This document shows, piece by piece, positions 53,324-62,237 of a stretch of DNA of 64,000 nt (position 1 is its first letter; each line of letters starts with the position of its first letter). The notes beneath the pieces are model-generated. The model worked only from the letters and a program-made list of their open reading frames with translations. It searched no databases and was not told where the DNA came from. The position numbers and the translations under genes are program-made. The stretch lies in contig JAFVCE010000017.1 of NCBI GenBank assembly GCA_017479385.1, positions 62,001 through 126,000 on the forward strand, given 5' to 3'. Source of the DNA: Bacteroidales bacterium. Its GTDB lineage: Bacteria; Bacteroidota; Bacteroidia; Bacteroidales; P3.

Positions 53324-54253
53324 TCAGAGTTTTATGTGGTTAGCAATTGCAATGGCGGCCATGGCTTCGACAACTACGGGCAGTCGGTGTACGTGGCAGC
53401 GGTCGTGACGTCCGCCGAGGGCGAGATATTCTATCGTGCCGTCGCTCGATATGCACTGTGTGGCTTCGGGTATAGTTGCAACTGGGTGAAAATGAACGGT
53501 AAACGTTATTTCGTTGCCATTCGAAATGCCGCCTTGTATACCGCCGCAATGGTTAGTTTCGGTAACGAATGGTGCCACCCATTTGTCGACAAATTGGCTG
53601 CCGTTCATGTCAGACGCGGCTGTTCCACAACCAATTTCGAAGGCTGTTGCCGACGGAATGCTCATGGCTGCGGCGGCCAGCTCGGAGTCGAGCCCGCCAA
53701 AAATCGGGTCGCCCACACCGGCCTTTATTCCCCTAATGTGGCAGACCACAGCGCCACCTCGGGTGTCGCCATCGCGCTCGGGGGCGAGTTTTAAGACTTC
53801 GGCGCCGACGCTAACCCCGACTGTGGCCAGCACCTGCTTGGCAATGTTGCCGGCAACCACGCGAGTGGCAGTTTCGCGCCCCGAGGCCCGTCCGCCACCA
53901 CGGTGGTCGCGTGTGCCGTAGCGGGCCTGATAGGTGTAGTCAGCGTGGCCAGCGCGGAATCGGTCTTTTAGCAACTCGTAGTCGGCCGAGCGGCAGTCGC
54001 CATTGCGCAGAAAGAAGGCTATTGGCGTGCCGAGGGTAAGGCCACCTTTTAGGCCAGAGACGAACTCCACTTCGTCGGTCTCGTGCCGTTGAGTTGTGTC
54101 GGCGCGGTTGCCACGACGCCGCTTTAAGTCGGTCGAGATGGCTTCAAAATCTATCTCAATGTTGGCAGGACACCCATCCACAATGCCACCAACGGCGAGC
54201 CCGTGGGACTCGCCGAATGATGTGAAGCGGAAATTATGCCCTATCGTATTCAT
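53324..54253 (-). CDS. aroC: Chorismate synthase, internally shortened
   Basis: A 309-residue enzyme for the last step of the shikimate pathway (EPSP to chorismate, FMN-dependent). Conserved parts are present: [14 protein letters not shown] with H17, [57 protein letters not shown] with H103, [12 protein letters not shown] and the [18 protein letters not shown] tail. Against the usual 355-365 residues about 37 are missing near residue 157, where VGAEVLKLA runs directly into [12 protein letters not shown]. This drops the segment around the conserved CPDP. The C-terminus is also short. The overlap with the FKBP stop is four bases. Confidence 0.93.
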   Translation of the reverse strand: MNTIGHNFRFTSFGESHGLAVGGIVDGCPANIEIDFEAISTDLKRRRGNRADTTQRHETDEVEFVSGLKGGLTLGTPIAFFLRNGDCRSADYELLKDRFRAGHADYTYQARYGTRDHRGGGRASGRETATRVVAGNIAKQVLATVGVSVGAEVLKLAPERDGDTRGGAVVCHIRGIKAGVGDPIFGGLDSELAAAAMSIPSATAFEIGCGTAASDMNGSQFVDKWVAPFVTETNHCGGIQGGISNGNEITFTVHFHPVATIPEATQCISSDGTIEYLALGGRHDRCHVHRLPVVVEAMAAIAIANHIKL

Positions 54254-55062
54254 TTCGAGGGATTTATTTCGAGCAATTCGACTTCGAAAACAAGTGTCGA
54301 GCCGCCAGGTATTGCGCCTTGTGGGCGTGTGCCGTAGCCCAAGTTGTAGGGAATGTAGAGTTTGTAGGTCGAACCCTCGTCCATGAGCTGTAGGCCTTCG
54401 GTCCAGCCTGGAATTACTTGGTTGAGGCCAAAAACGGCGGGTTCGCCGCGGTCTACGCTGCTGTCGAACTTGGTGCCATCGATTAGGGTGCCGGTATAGT
54501 GCACCTTGACGCGGTCGGTGGCTTTGGGGCGTTTGCCGTTGCCGGCCTTAATGCGCTGATATTTCAGACCGCTCTCGGTGGTGTAGACCGATTTGTTGTT
54601 CGAGATGCGCTTCATGTAAGCCTCGCCGTCGGCAATGTTTTGTTCGATGCCAGCGTTCTGTTTGCGCTCAAATTCCATTTGGAAGCGCTGCAAGAGCGGC
54701 CTTGCAGTGGCGTCGGTCATAAAGTTTCGGTTGTGGGCAAGGTCGAGCAGCGACTGGGCCACAGCTTCGAGGTTGATGCCGAGTTTTTGCGACTGCCAGT
54801 TTTGGGCAATGTCGCGGCCAATAGCGTAGGAGGCCGAGTCGTTGAATTTGGTAATTGGCACTCCGGCTTCGGCTTTGGCCAGCTTCTGCTTGGTTTGTTG
54901 CAGGTCGGTCTTGGTCTTGTCGTAGGCTTCGGCTTTGGCTTTCAGTTCGTTATACTGGGCTTCGGTCATGGTGACTTTGCCGCGTTTGATTTTCACGTCT
55001 TGTGAAAATGCTGCCTGCGAACAAAGCAGTGCGCAGGCAGCTATGATGATTATCCTTTTCAT
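54250..55062 (-). CDS. FKBP-type peptidyl-prolyl isomerase
   Basis: A 270-residue periplasmic foldase with a signal peptide ([15 protein letters not shown]). A charged coiled coil (about 33-70) and an FkpA-like helical dimerisation domain ([30 protein letters not shown]) precede the FKBP domain at about 160-266: [43 protein letters not shown], then IPYNLGYG and [13 protein letters not shown]. It follows butyrate kinase by two bases and overlaps aroC, so it is co-transcribed with both. Confidence 0.92.
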   Translation of the reverse strand: MKRIIIIAACALLCSQAAFSQDVKIKRGKVTMTEAQYNELKAKAEAYDKTKTDLQQTKQKLAKAEAGVPITKFNDSASYAIGRDIAQNWQSQKLGINLEAVAQSLLDLAHNRNFMTDATARPLLQRFQMEFERKQNAGIEQNIADGEAYMKRISNNKSVYTTESGLKYQRIKAGNGKRPKATDRVKVHYTGTLIDGTKFDSSVDRGEPAVFGLNQVIPGWTEGLQLMDEGSTYKLYIPYNLGYGTRPQGAIPGGSTLVFEVELLEINPSK

Positions 55063-55064
55063 TA

Positions 55065-56156
55065 TTATCTATATTCTTTGGCGGGTACTCCGTCGAGGAC
55101 TTCTTTACCACAGATGGCAAGAGCGAGCATTTCGTTTTCGCCTTTATATATTTTGACGGGGGCAATCCAGTCTACTCGTTCGGCAATCTGAGCCATCCAG
55201 GGTTTGCTGTAAGCAATGCCACCGGTGAGGAGGATGGCGTCGACAGCGCCGCAAACCACGGCAGCCAAGCGGCTGATTTCCATCGAAACCTGGTAGCAGA
55301 ATGCGTCGACAAGAAGTTTGCATTTTTCGTCGCCAGCGAGGGCGCGTTTCTCAACTTCGTAGGCGTCGTTGGTGCCGAGGTAGGCCACGAAGCCACCTTC
55401 GGCGGTGACCATCTTTTTGAGTTGAGCTTCGGTGTATTTGCCACTGCAGGCCACTTCGATGAGTTTGCTGGCATTGATGCTGCCGCAGCGGGTGGGAGAG
55501 AAGGCTCCGAGGCCGCAGAGGGCACGGTTCACTTCGACCACGCGGCCGTGGTTGTGGATACCCACGCTCACGCCGCCACCCATGTGGGCGATGATGAGGT
55601 TGAGGTCTTCGTAGTGTTTACCCAACTCGCGAGCATAGAGTTTTGCGGTCATTTTCTGGTTCAGGCAGTGCCAAATGGGGCCTTCGACGCGTTCGTCGAG
55701 GTCGAAAACTGGGTGACCACTGATTTTAGCAAATTCGGGGCGCTCGTCGACGATGCCTGGGTCGGCAATGTAGGCGCATTCGAGGCCGATTTCGCGAGCG
55801 ATAGAATCGCTGATAAGGGCACCGAGGTTGCAGGCGTGTTTGCCTTGAATACCGTCGTGGCATTCTTGTTTCATCAGTTCGTTGACGCGATAGCAGCCGC
55901 TTTCGCAGGGGCGGGTGAGGCCGCCGCGGCCCATAACGATGGCAATGCTGTCGGTGCTTATTTCGTGGCGCTTCAGCATATCGAGGATGGCGCCTTTGCG
56001 ATAGTCAAACTGGTCGGCAACCTCTTTATATTTCTGAATTTCTTCGATAGGGTGGGAGAGGTTTTCGGTGAAAACTTCGGTCTCGCCCTCATAAACTGCT
56101 GCTTTTGTTGACGTTGCACCAGGGTTGATTACCAGTGTATACTTTTTGTTGCTCAT
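55065..56156 (-). CDS. buk: Butyrate kinase
   Basis: A 363-residue acetokinase-family enzyme converting butyryl phosphate and ADP to butyrate and ATP (the family also uses branched acyl phosphates). Visible: [18 protein letters not shown], the [18 protein letters not shown] region, [50 protein letters not shown], and the C-terminal GGIAYSKPW. The usual partner phosphate butyryltransferase (ptb) is not upstream; a DUF58 gene is there instead, separated by an AT-rich promoter region. Confidence 0.95.
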   Translation of the reverse strand: MSNKKYTLVINPGATSTKAAVYEGETEVFTENLSHPIEEIQKYKEVADQFDYRKGAILDMLKRHEISTDSIAIVMGRGGLTRPCESGCYRVNELMKQECHDGIQGKHACNLGALISDSIAREIGLECAYIADPGIVDERPEFAKISGHPVFDLDERVEGPIWHCLNQKMTAKLYARELGKHYEDLNLIIAHMGGGVSVGIHNHGRVVEVNRALCGLGAFSPTRCGSINASKLIEVACSGKYTEAQLKKMVTAEGGFVAYLGTNDAYEVEKRALAGDEKCKLLVDAFCYQVSMEISRLAAVVCGAVDAILLTGGIAYSKPWMAQIAERVDWIAPVKIYKGENEMLALAICGKEVLDGVPAKEYR

Positions 56157-56201
56157 GTTTGTATGGTTGCTTTTAATTCTTTTTTATTTATTTCGATTTT
56201 G

Positions 56202-56209
56202 CAAAGTTA
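56202..56209 (-). promoter_or_regulatory. -7 element of the butyrate kinase operon promoter
   Basis: TAACTTTG on the minus strand (56209-56202) is an exact TAnnTTTG match about 45 bases before the buk ATG. I did not find TTTG at the 19-base distance. The 117-base spacer is AT-rich and holds nothing else. Confidence 0.5.
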
Positions 56210-56273
56210 CGATTTTTTTTTTGATTTTTAGCATTTTTAACAAAAAAGATGAAATATTTTTTGTTTCATAGCG

Positions 56274-57203
56274 TTATGATTGACGTTGGCGCTTGAGCAG
56301 GAAGGGTAGCAAAATCTGGTTAAAACTGTTGCCAATATCGACTGGCTGATAGTCTATGTTGTATTGTATGGCGCGCTGTTTCAGCTCGTTTTGTTGCCTA
56401 AGCATCTCGGTGCGGTAGGTTTCGGCAACCTCGGCGGGTTGCACCTTGAGTCGGCGGCCGCTCTCGAGGTCGACAAAGAGGTGGGGCCGGTTGTCGAACT
56501 GGAAGTCGATTTCGAGCCTGTTGTCGAATGTGTGGAAAAAGAGTACCTCGTGCTTGCAATGGCGCAGGTGGCGTAGGGCGTCGAAGAGTTCGTCGCGGTC
56601 GTGGTCAGAGCCGACAAAGGCGTCGGTGAATATAACCACCATCGAGCGCCGGTGGAGTTGCTCGGCAGTGAGGTGGAGTGTTTCGGCCACCGAGGCAGTT
56701 GCCTTGTGTTGAGCCGTAGCATCGACTGGAGCCATGAGCGGTTCGAGCAGCGAGTAGAGGTACAGCTGGTGGGTGCGGTTGCTTCGGGCCGGAGTGCTGA
56801 GGTCGATGTGGTCGCTGAAAAGAGTAAGCCCAAAAGCGTCGCGTTGGCGCAGCAGGAGTTCGGTTAGTGCTGCAGCGGCATAGACGCTGAAAGTGAGCTT
56901 ATTGGGGCGTTCCAAGTTGCCTTGCCCCTCGACCGGAAAGAGCATCGAGCCGCTTTGGTCAATCAGGAGTTGGCAGCGCAGGTTGGTCTCCTCCTCAAAG
57001 GTCTTGACAAAAAGCTTGTCGGTCCGACCAAAGAGCTTCCAGTCGATGTTGCGCGTCGACTCGCCACTGTTGTACTGGCGGTGTTCGGAAAATTCTACCG
57101 AGAAACCGTGGAACGGGCTTTTGTGAAGACCAGTAATAAATCCCTCGACGACCTGCCGTGCAAAGAAGTCGAGAGATTTATAGCGTTCAAGTTCTTCAAA
57201 CAT
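56274..57203 (-). CDS. DUF58 protein with von Willebrand A-like domain
   Basis: A 309-residue cytoplasmic protein of the family encoded with MoxR ATPases and Bat proteins. The N-terminal DUF58 signature reads GFSVEFSEHRQYNSGESTRNIDWKLFGRTDKLFVKTFEEETNL. The MIDAS metal site LLIDQSGSM (DxSxS) follows, and VVIFTDAFVGSDHDRDELF supplies the later vWA loop. MoxR/BatA-type genes are not in the window. It is 13 bases downstream of trxA and probably co-transcribed with it. Confidence 0.85.
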   Translation of the reverse strand: MFEELERYKSLDFFARQVVEGFITGLHKSPFHGFSVEFSEHRQYNSGESTRNIDWKLFGRTDKLFVKTFEEETNLRCQLLIDQSGSMLFPVEGQGNLERPNKLTFSVYAAAALTELLLRQRDAFGLTLFSDHIDLSTPARSNRTHQLYLYSLLEPLMAPVDATAQHKATASVAETLHLTAEQLHRRSMVVIFTDAFVGSDHDRDELFDALRHLRHCKHEVLFFHTFDNRLEIDFQFDNRPHLFVDLESGRRLKVQPAEVAETYRTEMLRQQNELKQRAIQYNIDYQPVDIGNSFNQILLPFLLKRQRQS

Positions 57204-57216
57204 TCAGGTTTGAGGC

Positions 57217-57531
57217 TTACAACAGGGTGTTGAGTTTGTCGGTCAGAGTGGATTTGGCAACGAGTCCGACGCTTTTGTCGACGGCTTCGCCGTTTTTGAA
57301 GAAGAGTATGGTTGGGACGTTGCGTATGCGGAAGCGGGCTGCGAGGTCGCTGCATTCGTCGACGTCGGCGGTTCCAACCACTACGCGGCCTTCATATTCG
57401 CGAGCCACTTCTTCGACCACCGGGGCCAGAGCTTTGCAGGGGCCGCACCAGGTGGCGCCAAAATCTATCATTGCGGGTTTGCCAGAAGCGATGAGTTCAT
57501 CGAAATTTTTTTCTGTAACTATCTGTGCCAT
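57217..57531 (-). CDS. trxA: Thioredoxin
   Basis: A 104-residue redox protein with active site ATWCGPCKALAP, buried aspartate in MIDFGATW, cis-proline loop VPTILFFKNGE and a normal C-terminal helix. The open frame extends to 57663, but the start at 57531 (MAQIVTEKNFDEL) fits the family and lies correctly downstream of a consensus promoter. It reduces cytoplasmic disulfides. It is followed 13 bases later by the DUF58 gene. Confidence 0.95.
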   Translation of the reverse strand: MAQIVTEKNFDELIASGKPAMIDFGATWCGPCKALAPVVEEVAREYEGRVVVGTADVDECSDLAARFRIRNVPTILFFKNGEAVDKSVGLVAKSTLTDKLNTLL

Positions 57532-57569
57532 AATTATTTTTGTTGTTGTTTCGGTTGTTGATTGTTTTA

Positions 57570-57599
57570 CAAAGATAGTGTTATTTTTGGTTTTACAAA
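57570..57599 (-). promoter_or_regulatory. Promoter of trxA
   Basis: On the minus strand TTTG (57599-57596), 18 bases, TATCTTTG (57577-57570), a near-perfect Bacteroidetes promoter. It supports the downstream start at 57531, since the longer frame would begin upstream of the promoter. Confidence 0.72.
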
Positions 57600-57748
57600 G
57601 CGGTGTGTCGAAAGTTTTTTTTGACAAGGGTTGTGAATATTTACCTAATAGCCACATTGTCAACCTGTTGAAGTGTGATTTTTTTTCGAAAATAAATTTT
57701 TTTTCATATATATATAATTAATTCTTTTTTTTTGCGTTATTATAGTGT

Positions 57749-58984
57749 ATGCAGATGCGACGATTGAAGATATTACTGTTGGTGGCGGTGCTTGCGGTGG
57801 CGGCACCGGCAAGGGCTCAAGACGAGGTTGAAGCTCTTGTAAATCAGTATACTGAGGCTTACGACAGCCTGATGAATAGTTTCTACATGCGCCGTTATGC
57901 CCAGACCCACTCTCACCGTAACCGCACTATCGGCGCCGCTGAGTTCGACCAGGTGCCCGACTCGGTGATTGCGGCTCGCCTCGCCTCGCTCCACACCGTA
58001 ATTCCGATGACATATAACAGCGAGGTTCGCGCCTATATAAGGATGTACCTTAACCGAATGTCGACCCGCCTCGACGTTATGCAGACTTTGTGCGAATATT
58101 ACCACCCCATGTTCGAGGAGGTGCTGAGCCGCTACGATGTGCCCGAAGAGCTGAAGTATCTGCCCATAGTCGAGTCGGCCATGAACCCCAAGGCCACCTC
58201 GCGCGTTGGCGCCGCTGGCCTTTGGCAGTTTATGTACACCACCGGCAAAAATTACGACTTGGAGGTGAATTCGATTGTCGACGACCGCCGCGACCCCTAC
58301 AAGTCGACCGTGGCGGCAGCCCATTTTTTGAGCGACTTACACACTGTGTTCAACGACTGGACGCTCGCCATCGCGGCCTATAATTGTGGCCCTGGCAACA
58401 TCAACAAGGCCATTGCCCGCTCGGGCGGCAAACGCGATTTTTGGGAGATATACTATTATCTGCCGCGCGAAACGAGGGGCTACATTCCGGCTTTTATTGC
58501 TGCCACCTATGTGATGAACTTCTATACCGACCACGGGTTGCGTTGCACAAACACCTCGTTGCCAGTGCGTTCCGACACCATCATGGTGCGCCATGACCTG
58601 CTTTTCCACTATGTTTCGAAAGTCACCGGAATAGAGATGGATGAGTTGCGCACCCTTAACCCGCAGTATCGCGCCGACTTTATACCCGCCTCGTCGGGCA
58701 ATTACTCGCTTTGCCTGCCGGTGAGCAAAATCAAAGACTTCATCATGGTCGAAGATACGCTCTACGCCCAGACGCGCGACTCCGTAAGTCGCCGCCCGGT
58801 GCGCATGGCCAAGCCTCAGGCACAGACCTCCTCGTCGGGCGGAACGGTCTACTACACTGTCCGTAGCGGCGACACCCTCTCAAAGATTGCTTCCAAATAT
58901 GGCATAAGTGTGGCCACGCTCAAGAAGCGCAACGGCCTCTCGTCTGACCGCATTCGCGTGGGTCAACGCCTCAAAATAAGATAA
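57749..58984 (+). CDS. Lytic transglycosylase with LysM domain (MltD-like)
   Basis: A 411-residue secreted peptidoglycan-cleaving enzyme (signal peptide LLLVAVLAVAAPARAQ). The SLT domain at about 125-270 shows the catalytic glutamate in LPIVESAMNPKATSRVGAAG with LWQFM, then DDRRDPYKSTVAAAHFL and AIAAYNCGPGNINKAI. A LysM domain closes the protein (YYTVRSGDTLSKIASKYGISVATLKKRN). It is the first of three plus-strand envelope genes. No consensus -7 box was seen in the AT-rich leader. Confidence 0.93.
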   Translation: MQMRRLKILLLVAVLAVAAPARAQDEVEALVNQYTEAYDSLMNSFYMRRYAQTHSHRNRTIGAAEFDQVPDSVIAARLASLHTVIPMTYNSEVRAYIRMYLNRMSTRLDVMQTLCEYYHPMFEEVLSRYDVPEELKYLPIVESAMNPKATSRVGAAGLWQFMYTTGKNYDLEVNSIVDDRRDPYKSTVAAAHFLSDLHTVFNDWTLAIAAYNCGPGNINKAIARSGGKRDFWEIYYYLPRETRGYIPAFIAATYVMNFYTDHGLRCTNTSLPVRSDTIMVRHDLLFHYVSKVTGIEMDELRTLNPQYRADFIPASSGNYSLCLPVSKIKDFIMVEDTLYAQTRDSVSRRPVRMAKPQAQTSSSGGTVYYTVRSGDTLSKIASKYGISVATLKKRNGLSSDRIRVGQRLKIR

Positions 58985-59024
58985 CAACCCCGAACATCCA
59001 TTTGCAGAAAAACAACATCGATAT

Positions 59025-59330
59025 ATGAAACAACGAATACTGAAATCGCTCAAATTTCTTGGCAACAAATATGTCATAGCAACCATCATCTTCTTGCTGC
59101 TGATACTTTTCCTCGACGACTATAATCTGATGGATACTCGCCGCCTGCGCCGCCAGGTTAAGGAACTACGTGCCGAGGAGCGCGAACTGCGCAACGATAT
59201 GGTTGAAGACAGCGTCAGAGCGGCCTCGTTGCGTGGCAACCTCGACGCCATTGAGCGCTACGGCCGCGAAAATTATTATATGAAACGTTCCGACGAGGAC
59301 ATCTACGTCATTAAAGACCGCAAAAAATGA
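59025..59330 (+). CDS. Septum-formation protein, FtsB/DivIC family
   Basis: A 101-residue bitopic membrane protein: a short cytoplasmic start, a membrane helix (YVIATIIFLLLILFL, about 16-30), then a coiled coil (RRLRRQVKELRAEERELRNDMV) and a conserved end (NLDAIERYGRENYYMKRSDEDIYVI) typical of the family. It would form part of the division complex with FtsL and FtsQ. It follows the transglycosylase by 40 bases and overlaps the NlpC/P60 gene by four. Confidence 0.88.
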   Translation: MKQRILKSLKFLGNKYVIATIIFLLLILFLDDYNLMDTRRLRRQVKELRAEERELRNDMVEDSVRAASLRGNLDAIERYGRENYYMKRSDEDIYVIKDRKK

Positions 59331-59938
59331 AACGCATTGCTTTCCCTCTCATAGTAGCTGCCACGCTCCTCTTGTCCAGTTGCGAGGCCATACGCAACTT
59401 CCTGTCGCACGACCTGGAGGAAGAAGATTTCATCATAGGCAAGCTCTACGAGGACGAGTATGTGGCCGAAACGCCCGTCATCTCGCGCCCCGTGCAGCGC
59501 CAACAGGCTGCCACCGCCAAGCCAACCACCAATCCACTCGGGCTCGACTATAGTGCCACCGACAACCAGAAACTCTACGACGCCATCAACTCGTGGCTCG
59601 GTGTGCCCTACAAGTATGGTGGCACAACACGCGACGGCATTGACTGCTCTGCCTTCGTTGGCCATATATATAAAGAGGTGTATGGCCTCACCCTCAACCG
59701 CACCGCCAACGATATGCAGCAGGATGTCCGCCTCATAGACCGCACCCAGTTGCGCGAGGGCGACCTGCTCTTCTTTATCAATAGTAAGGGTAAGGTCTCG
59801 CACGTGGGTATCTATCTAAAAGACAGCCTCTTTGCCCACGCCTCGACCTCGAACGGGGTATGCCTCAGCCGCCTAACCGATACCTACTGGACCACGCACT
59901 TCTACCGCGGCGGTCGCCACAAGAAATTCGCCAACTGA
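59327..59938 (+). CDS. NlpC/P60 (C40) peptidase lipoprotein
   Basis: A 203-residue lipoprotein (lipobox LLSSC near residue 19) with a C40 cysteine peptidase domain: WLGVPYKYGGTTRDGIDCSAFVGHIYKEVYG with the catalytic cysteine, LREGDLLFFI, and the catalytic histidine in KVSHVGIYLKDSLFAHASTSNGV. Such enzymes cut stem peptides of peptidoglycan. It is translationally coupled to the FtsB/DivIC-like gene. Confidence 0.93.
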   Translation: MKRIAFPLIVAATLLLSSCEAIRNFLSHDLEEEDFIIGKLYEDEYVAETPVISRPVQRQQAATAKPTTNPLGLDYSATDNQKLYDAINSWLGVPYKYGGTTRDGIDCSAFVGHIYKEVYGLTLNRTANDMQQDVRLIDRTQLREGDLLFFINSKGKVSHVGIYLKDSLFAHASTSNGVCLSRLTDTYWTTHFYRGGRHKKFAN

Positions 59939-59963
59939 CGGCTCGGCCTGCGGCCTCGCCGTC
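59937..59963. terminator. Hairpin overlapping the NlpC/P60 stop codon
   Basis: GACGGC / GCCGTC outer stem and GGCC / GGCC inner stem, with a symmetric TC/TC internal loop and a TGC loop. The outer stem begins inside the TGA stop. No T-run follows. It is a possible terminator or mRNA-end stabiliser. Confidence 0.35.
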
Positions 59964-60098
59964 CCCTCTCCACCACACGGCCACGAGAAGACAACCCCAA
60001 CACCCATACAAACTTCCCAGCAGAGTCGGCCCAACACCTAAAAAACATCCACAAAACAATCGCCAACCATCGGGTTGGGGAGGGTAAAAATGCGCTAC

Positions 60099-60205
60099 CT
60101 AACTGCTTGAATATCAATGCTTGTTCGACCTCAATACGACCCTAACCCCTCCTTAACACGACCTTAACCCTGTAAATCAGCCACTTATAGAGCCCGAATT
60201 TAGCC
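60099..60205 (+). repeat. Dispersed 11-bp-unit repeat, copy D (core array 60126-60169)
   Basis: Units CGACCTCAATA (60126), CGACCCTAACC (60137), CCTCCTTAACA (60148) and CGACCTTAACC (60159). The left flank TAACTGCTTGAATATCAATGC is nearly identical to copy A, and the right flank CTGTAAATCAGCCACTTATAGAGCCCGAA is shared in outline. It lies in the 348-base spacer between the convergent NlpC/P60 and DUF799-like genes. The remainder of the spacer is C-rich after the hairpin at 59937 and then holds the terminator at 60220-60251. Confidence 0.87.
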
Positions 60206-60215
60206 CATTTATGAC

Positions 60216-60251
60216 CAAAAATGTTCCCCCGGCACACAGTTGAGGAACATT
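60216..60251 (-). terminator. Rho-independent terminator for the lipoprotein operon
   Basis: AATGTTCC and GGAACATT form an 8-base-pair stem around a 16-base loop. Read on the minus strand the 3' arm continues as TTTTT, giving the usual stem plus U-tract, 36 bases after the stop of the DUF799-like gene. Confidence 0.55.
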
Positions 60252-60286
60252 AAAAAATTTTGCTTGTTTAGTACAAAAAAAAACTC

Positions 60287-61084
60287 TTACTTCGAATTAA
60301 CGAAACATTCGTCCTCGAATACCTCTTCGGTTATGCGCTTCATCTCGACCGAGCCGTCGCGGTCGACGAGCAGCGATACGTACTCGGTGGAGCGCGAGGC
60401 GATGTAGCGGTCGCTGTTGTGCTGACGCCGGCGGCTGCCAAGAGGCAAGTCGTTTAGGATAAACTGGTTAAGCGTCTCGCCGAGCTTGCAACGTTGTGCT
60501 GTTGCGAGGTCACAGTCCCACTGGTCGGCAAACTCTATGTCGGGTTTGAGGGGTAGGGGATTGCCGCGGTGGTCGGTGGGCAGGAGTTTCGTGGCGCGTA
60601 CCCAAACGTGCATAAGGTCTTCGCTCGTCTTGGTCGAACGCAACTGGTATTCGGCAAAGACAGTCCACTCGCACGACTTTTCGCGCCAGTTGTGTATGGT
60701 TATCAGCAGCACGGCGTCGGCGCCGAGGTCGTCGGCCAAGCGGCCGATATTCTCTTGCTGCAGCTGCTTGCGCGTGAAGGGTTCGGAGGGGGCAAGCTGG
60801 GCAGTGGCGAGTGGCCCGATGGCGTAGTAGCCGCTGTTGACAAGCGGGGTCGAAGCCGAAAGGTAGAGGTATTTGGCGGCGATGTTGAGCGAGGCGTTAT
60901 AGTTCTTGTCGTTCAGTTCGCGTTCGGCGTTGCGCGGCGAGAGGTCGCTCAATGGAGCTACATAGATGGTGAGCGGTTCCTCTTTGTAGATGTCGCCATA
61001 GTAGGTGGCCTTTTTGCTGCTTTTGCAGCCAACAACGACGAGCGCTGCCACTATTGCTATGAGTGGTAATATTTTGGTTTTCAT
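60287..61084 (-). CDS. DUF799 (GNA1162-like) lipoprotein
   Basis: A 265-residue lipoprotein (lipobox VVVGC near residue 20). The body matches the DUF799/GNA1162 family: IYVAPLSDLSPRNAERE, a GYYAIGPLATAQLAPSEPFTRKQLQQENIGRLADDLGADAVLLITIHNW stretch, then RSTKTSEDLMHVWV. The family is usually found with a CsgG-like pore and a DUF4810 lipoprotein, forming an outer-membrane-associated assembly of unknown role. The partner lipoprotein is directly upstream (four-base overlap), but no CsgG gene is next to it. Confidence 0.78.
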   Translation of the reverse strand: MKTKILPLIAIVAALVVVGCKSSKKATYYGDIYKEEPLTIYVAPLSDLSPRNAERELNDKNYNASLNIAAKYLYLSASTPLVNSGYYAIGPLATAQLAPSEPFTRKQLQQENIGRLADDLGADAVLLITIHNWREKSCEWTVFAEYQLRSTKTSEDLMHVWVRATKLLPTDHRGNPLPLKPDIEFADQWDCDLATAQRCKLGETLNQFILNDLPLGSRRRQHNSDRYIASRSTEYVSLLVDRDGSVEMKRITEEVFEDECFVNSK

Positions 61085-62217
61085 TGGTTTGGTGTCTGTT
61101 TGGTTTTTTCTTTCTTCTCGGCCTCGCGAGCCTCTTGTGCTGCCTTCTTCTCGGCTTCGCGAGCCTCTTGTGCCGCCTTCTTTTCGGCCTCGCGAGCCTC
61201 TTGTGCGGCCTTCTTTTCGGCCTCACGAGCCTCTTGCGCGGCCTTCTTTTCGGCCTCGCGAGCCTCTTGTGCAGCCTTCTTTTCGGCCTCGCGAGCCTCT
61301 TGCGCAGCCTTCTTTTCGGCCTCGCGAGCCTCTTGCGCAGCCTTCTTTTCGGCCTCGCGAGCCTCTTGTGCAGCCTTCTTCTCGGCCTCGCGAGCTTCTT
61401 GTGCGGCCTTCTTCTCGGCCTCGCGAGCCTCTTGTGCGGCCTTCTTTTCGGCCTCACGCAGCTTGCTCAACCTGTCGTTTTCTTTTTTACGCTGTTTCTG
61501 TTGAGCCTTTTGCTGCTTTTTCTTTTCTTTTTGTTGCTTTTCTTTCAGCTTTTTAGCCTCCTTCTTCGAGTTTTCTCGGTCCTTCTTGGCCTGAATTTTC
61601 TCCTCGTCCTGCTTCTTTTTCAGGTCGGCTGCGGCCTGTTGCTGCTCGGCCAACTGCTCGCGTTTTTGGTTGGCAGTGAGTCGAAGTGGGGCTTCGACCG
61701 AGTCGGTTGGCGTTTGCAGCCTCAGGCGCACGGTGTCGGTGCTGTCTATAATGCTACCGCAGTGAGGCACAGTGCGTTCGGCGGTGATGGTATCGAGCGA
61801 AAGAGAGGCAATGATAGCAAGGTTGATGGTATCGGCAGGGCCGAAGCTGAGGGTGTCGGCGGCGAAGTCGGGCACGAGCCGCCGTTTGAGTGCCATGACG
61901 TAGCGGCGCGACTGCGGGAAAGTGTACATCTCGCGGTTAAACATACGGTTAGCCTCCTCCTCTTCGCCGAGCATGGCCAGCGCCACGCCATATTCGGCCA
62001 TCAGTCCAGGGTGAGCAGTATCGACCTTGGCGGCTTCGTTGGCAGTGGTGGCATAGGCGGCTGCCAACTGTTGCAGGTTGCCATAGGTGGGGCGGTCGGC
62101 ATAGTCGAGCAGGGCAGCGTGCGACACAGCTTTATACTGTCCCGAGCAGGCTGTGAGCAATACTGCCACAAGCAGGAGAGCTATCGTTGTTTTGTTTTGT
62201 TTCGCGTTTGTCATCAC
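61081..62217 (-). CDS. DUF4810-like lipoprotein with an 11-residue-repeat tail
   Basis: A 378-residue lipoprotein (lipobox LLTAC near residue 24). Residues about 30-115 (ALLDYADRPTYGNLQQLAAAYATT ... GLMAEYGVALAMLGEEEEANRMFNREM) resemble DUF4810 lipoproteins that accompany GNA1162. After a short linker, residues about 185-255 are a lysine/glutamine-rich helix. Residues 256-365 are ten copies of REAEKKAAQEA, followed by a partial eleventh copy and KEKTKQTPNQ. The tail should form one long charged helix, about 25-30 nm with the preceding part, comparable to TolA domain II. It could span the periplasm from a lipid anchor. Confidence 0.75.
   Translation of the reverse strand: MMTNAKQNKTTIALLLVAVLLTACSGQYKAVSHAALLDYADRPTYGNLQQLAAAYATTANEAAKVDTAHPGLMAEYGVALAMLGEEEEANRMFNREMYTFPQSRRYVMALKRRLVPDFAADTLSFGPADTINLAIIASLSLDTITAERTVPHCGSIIDSTDTVRLRLQTPTDSVEAPLRLTANQKREQLAEQQQAAADLKKKQDEEKIQAKKDRENSKKEAKKLKEKQQKEKKKQQKAQQKQRKKENDRLSKLREAEKKAAQEAREAEKKAAQEAREAEKKAAQEAREAEKKAAQEAREAEKKAAQEAREAEKKAAQEAREAEKKAAQEAREAEKKAAQEAREAEKKAAQEAREAEKKAAQEAREAEKKEKTKQTPNQ
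61121..61450 (-). repeat. Ten tandem 33-bp repeats coding the hendecad tail
   Basis: Ten consecutive 33-base units begin at 61121, 61154, 61187, 61220, 61253, 61286, 61319, 61352, 61385 and 61418, with a partial eleventh at 61451. Units differ only at a few, mostly synonymous, positions. Near identity at DNA level indicates recent expansion by slippage or unequal recombination, and copy number is likely to vary between strains. Confidence 0.92.
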
Positions 62218-62237
62218 AGTTTTTGTTTGTTTTTTTA

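Noticed and set aside
57532-57663. Longer thioredoxin start at 57663
   Set aside because: The extension contains the consensus promoter at 57570-57599 and has no similarity to thioredoxin leaders or signal peptides.
61121-61450. Possible CRISPR array because of regular direct repeats
   Set aside because: The 33-base units are contiguous with no spacers and are in frame with a lipoprotein; no cas genes are present.
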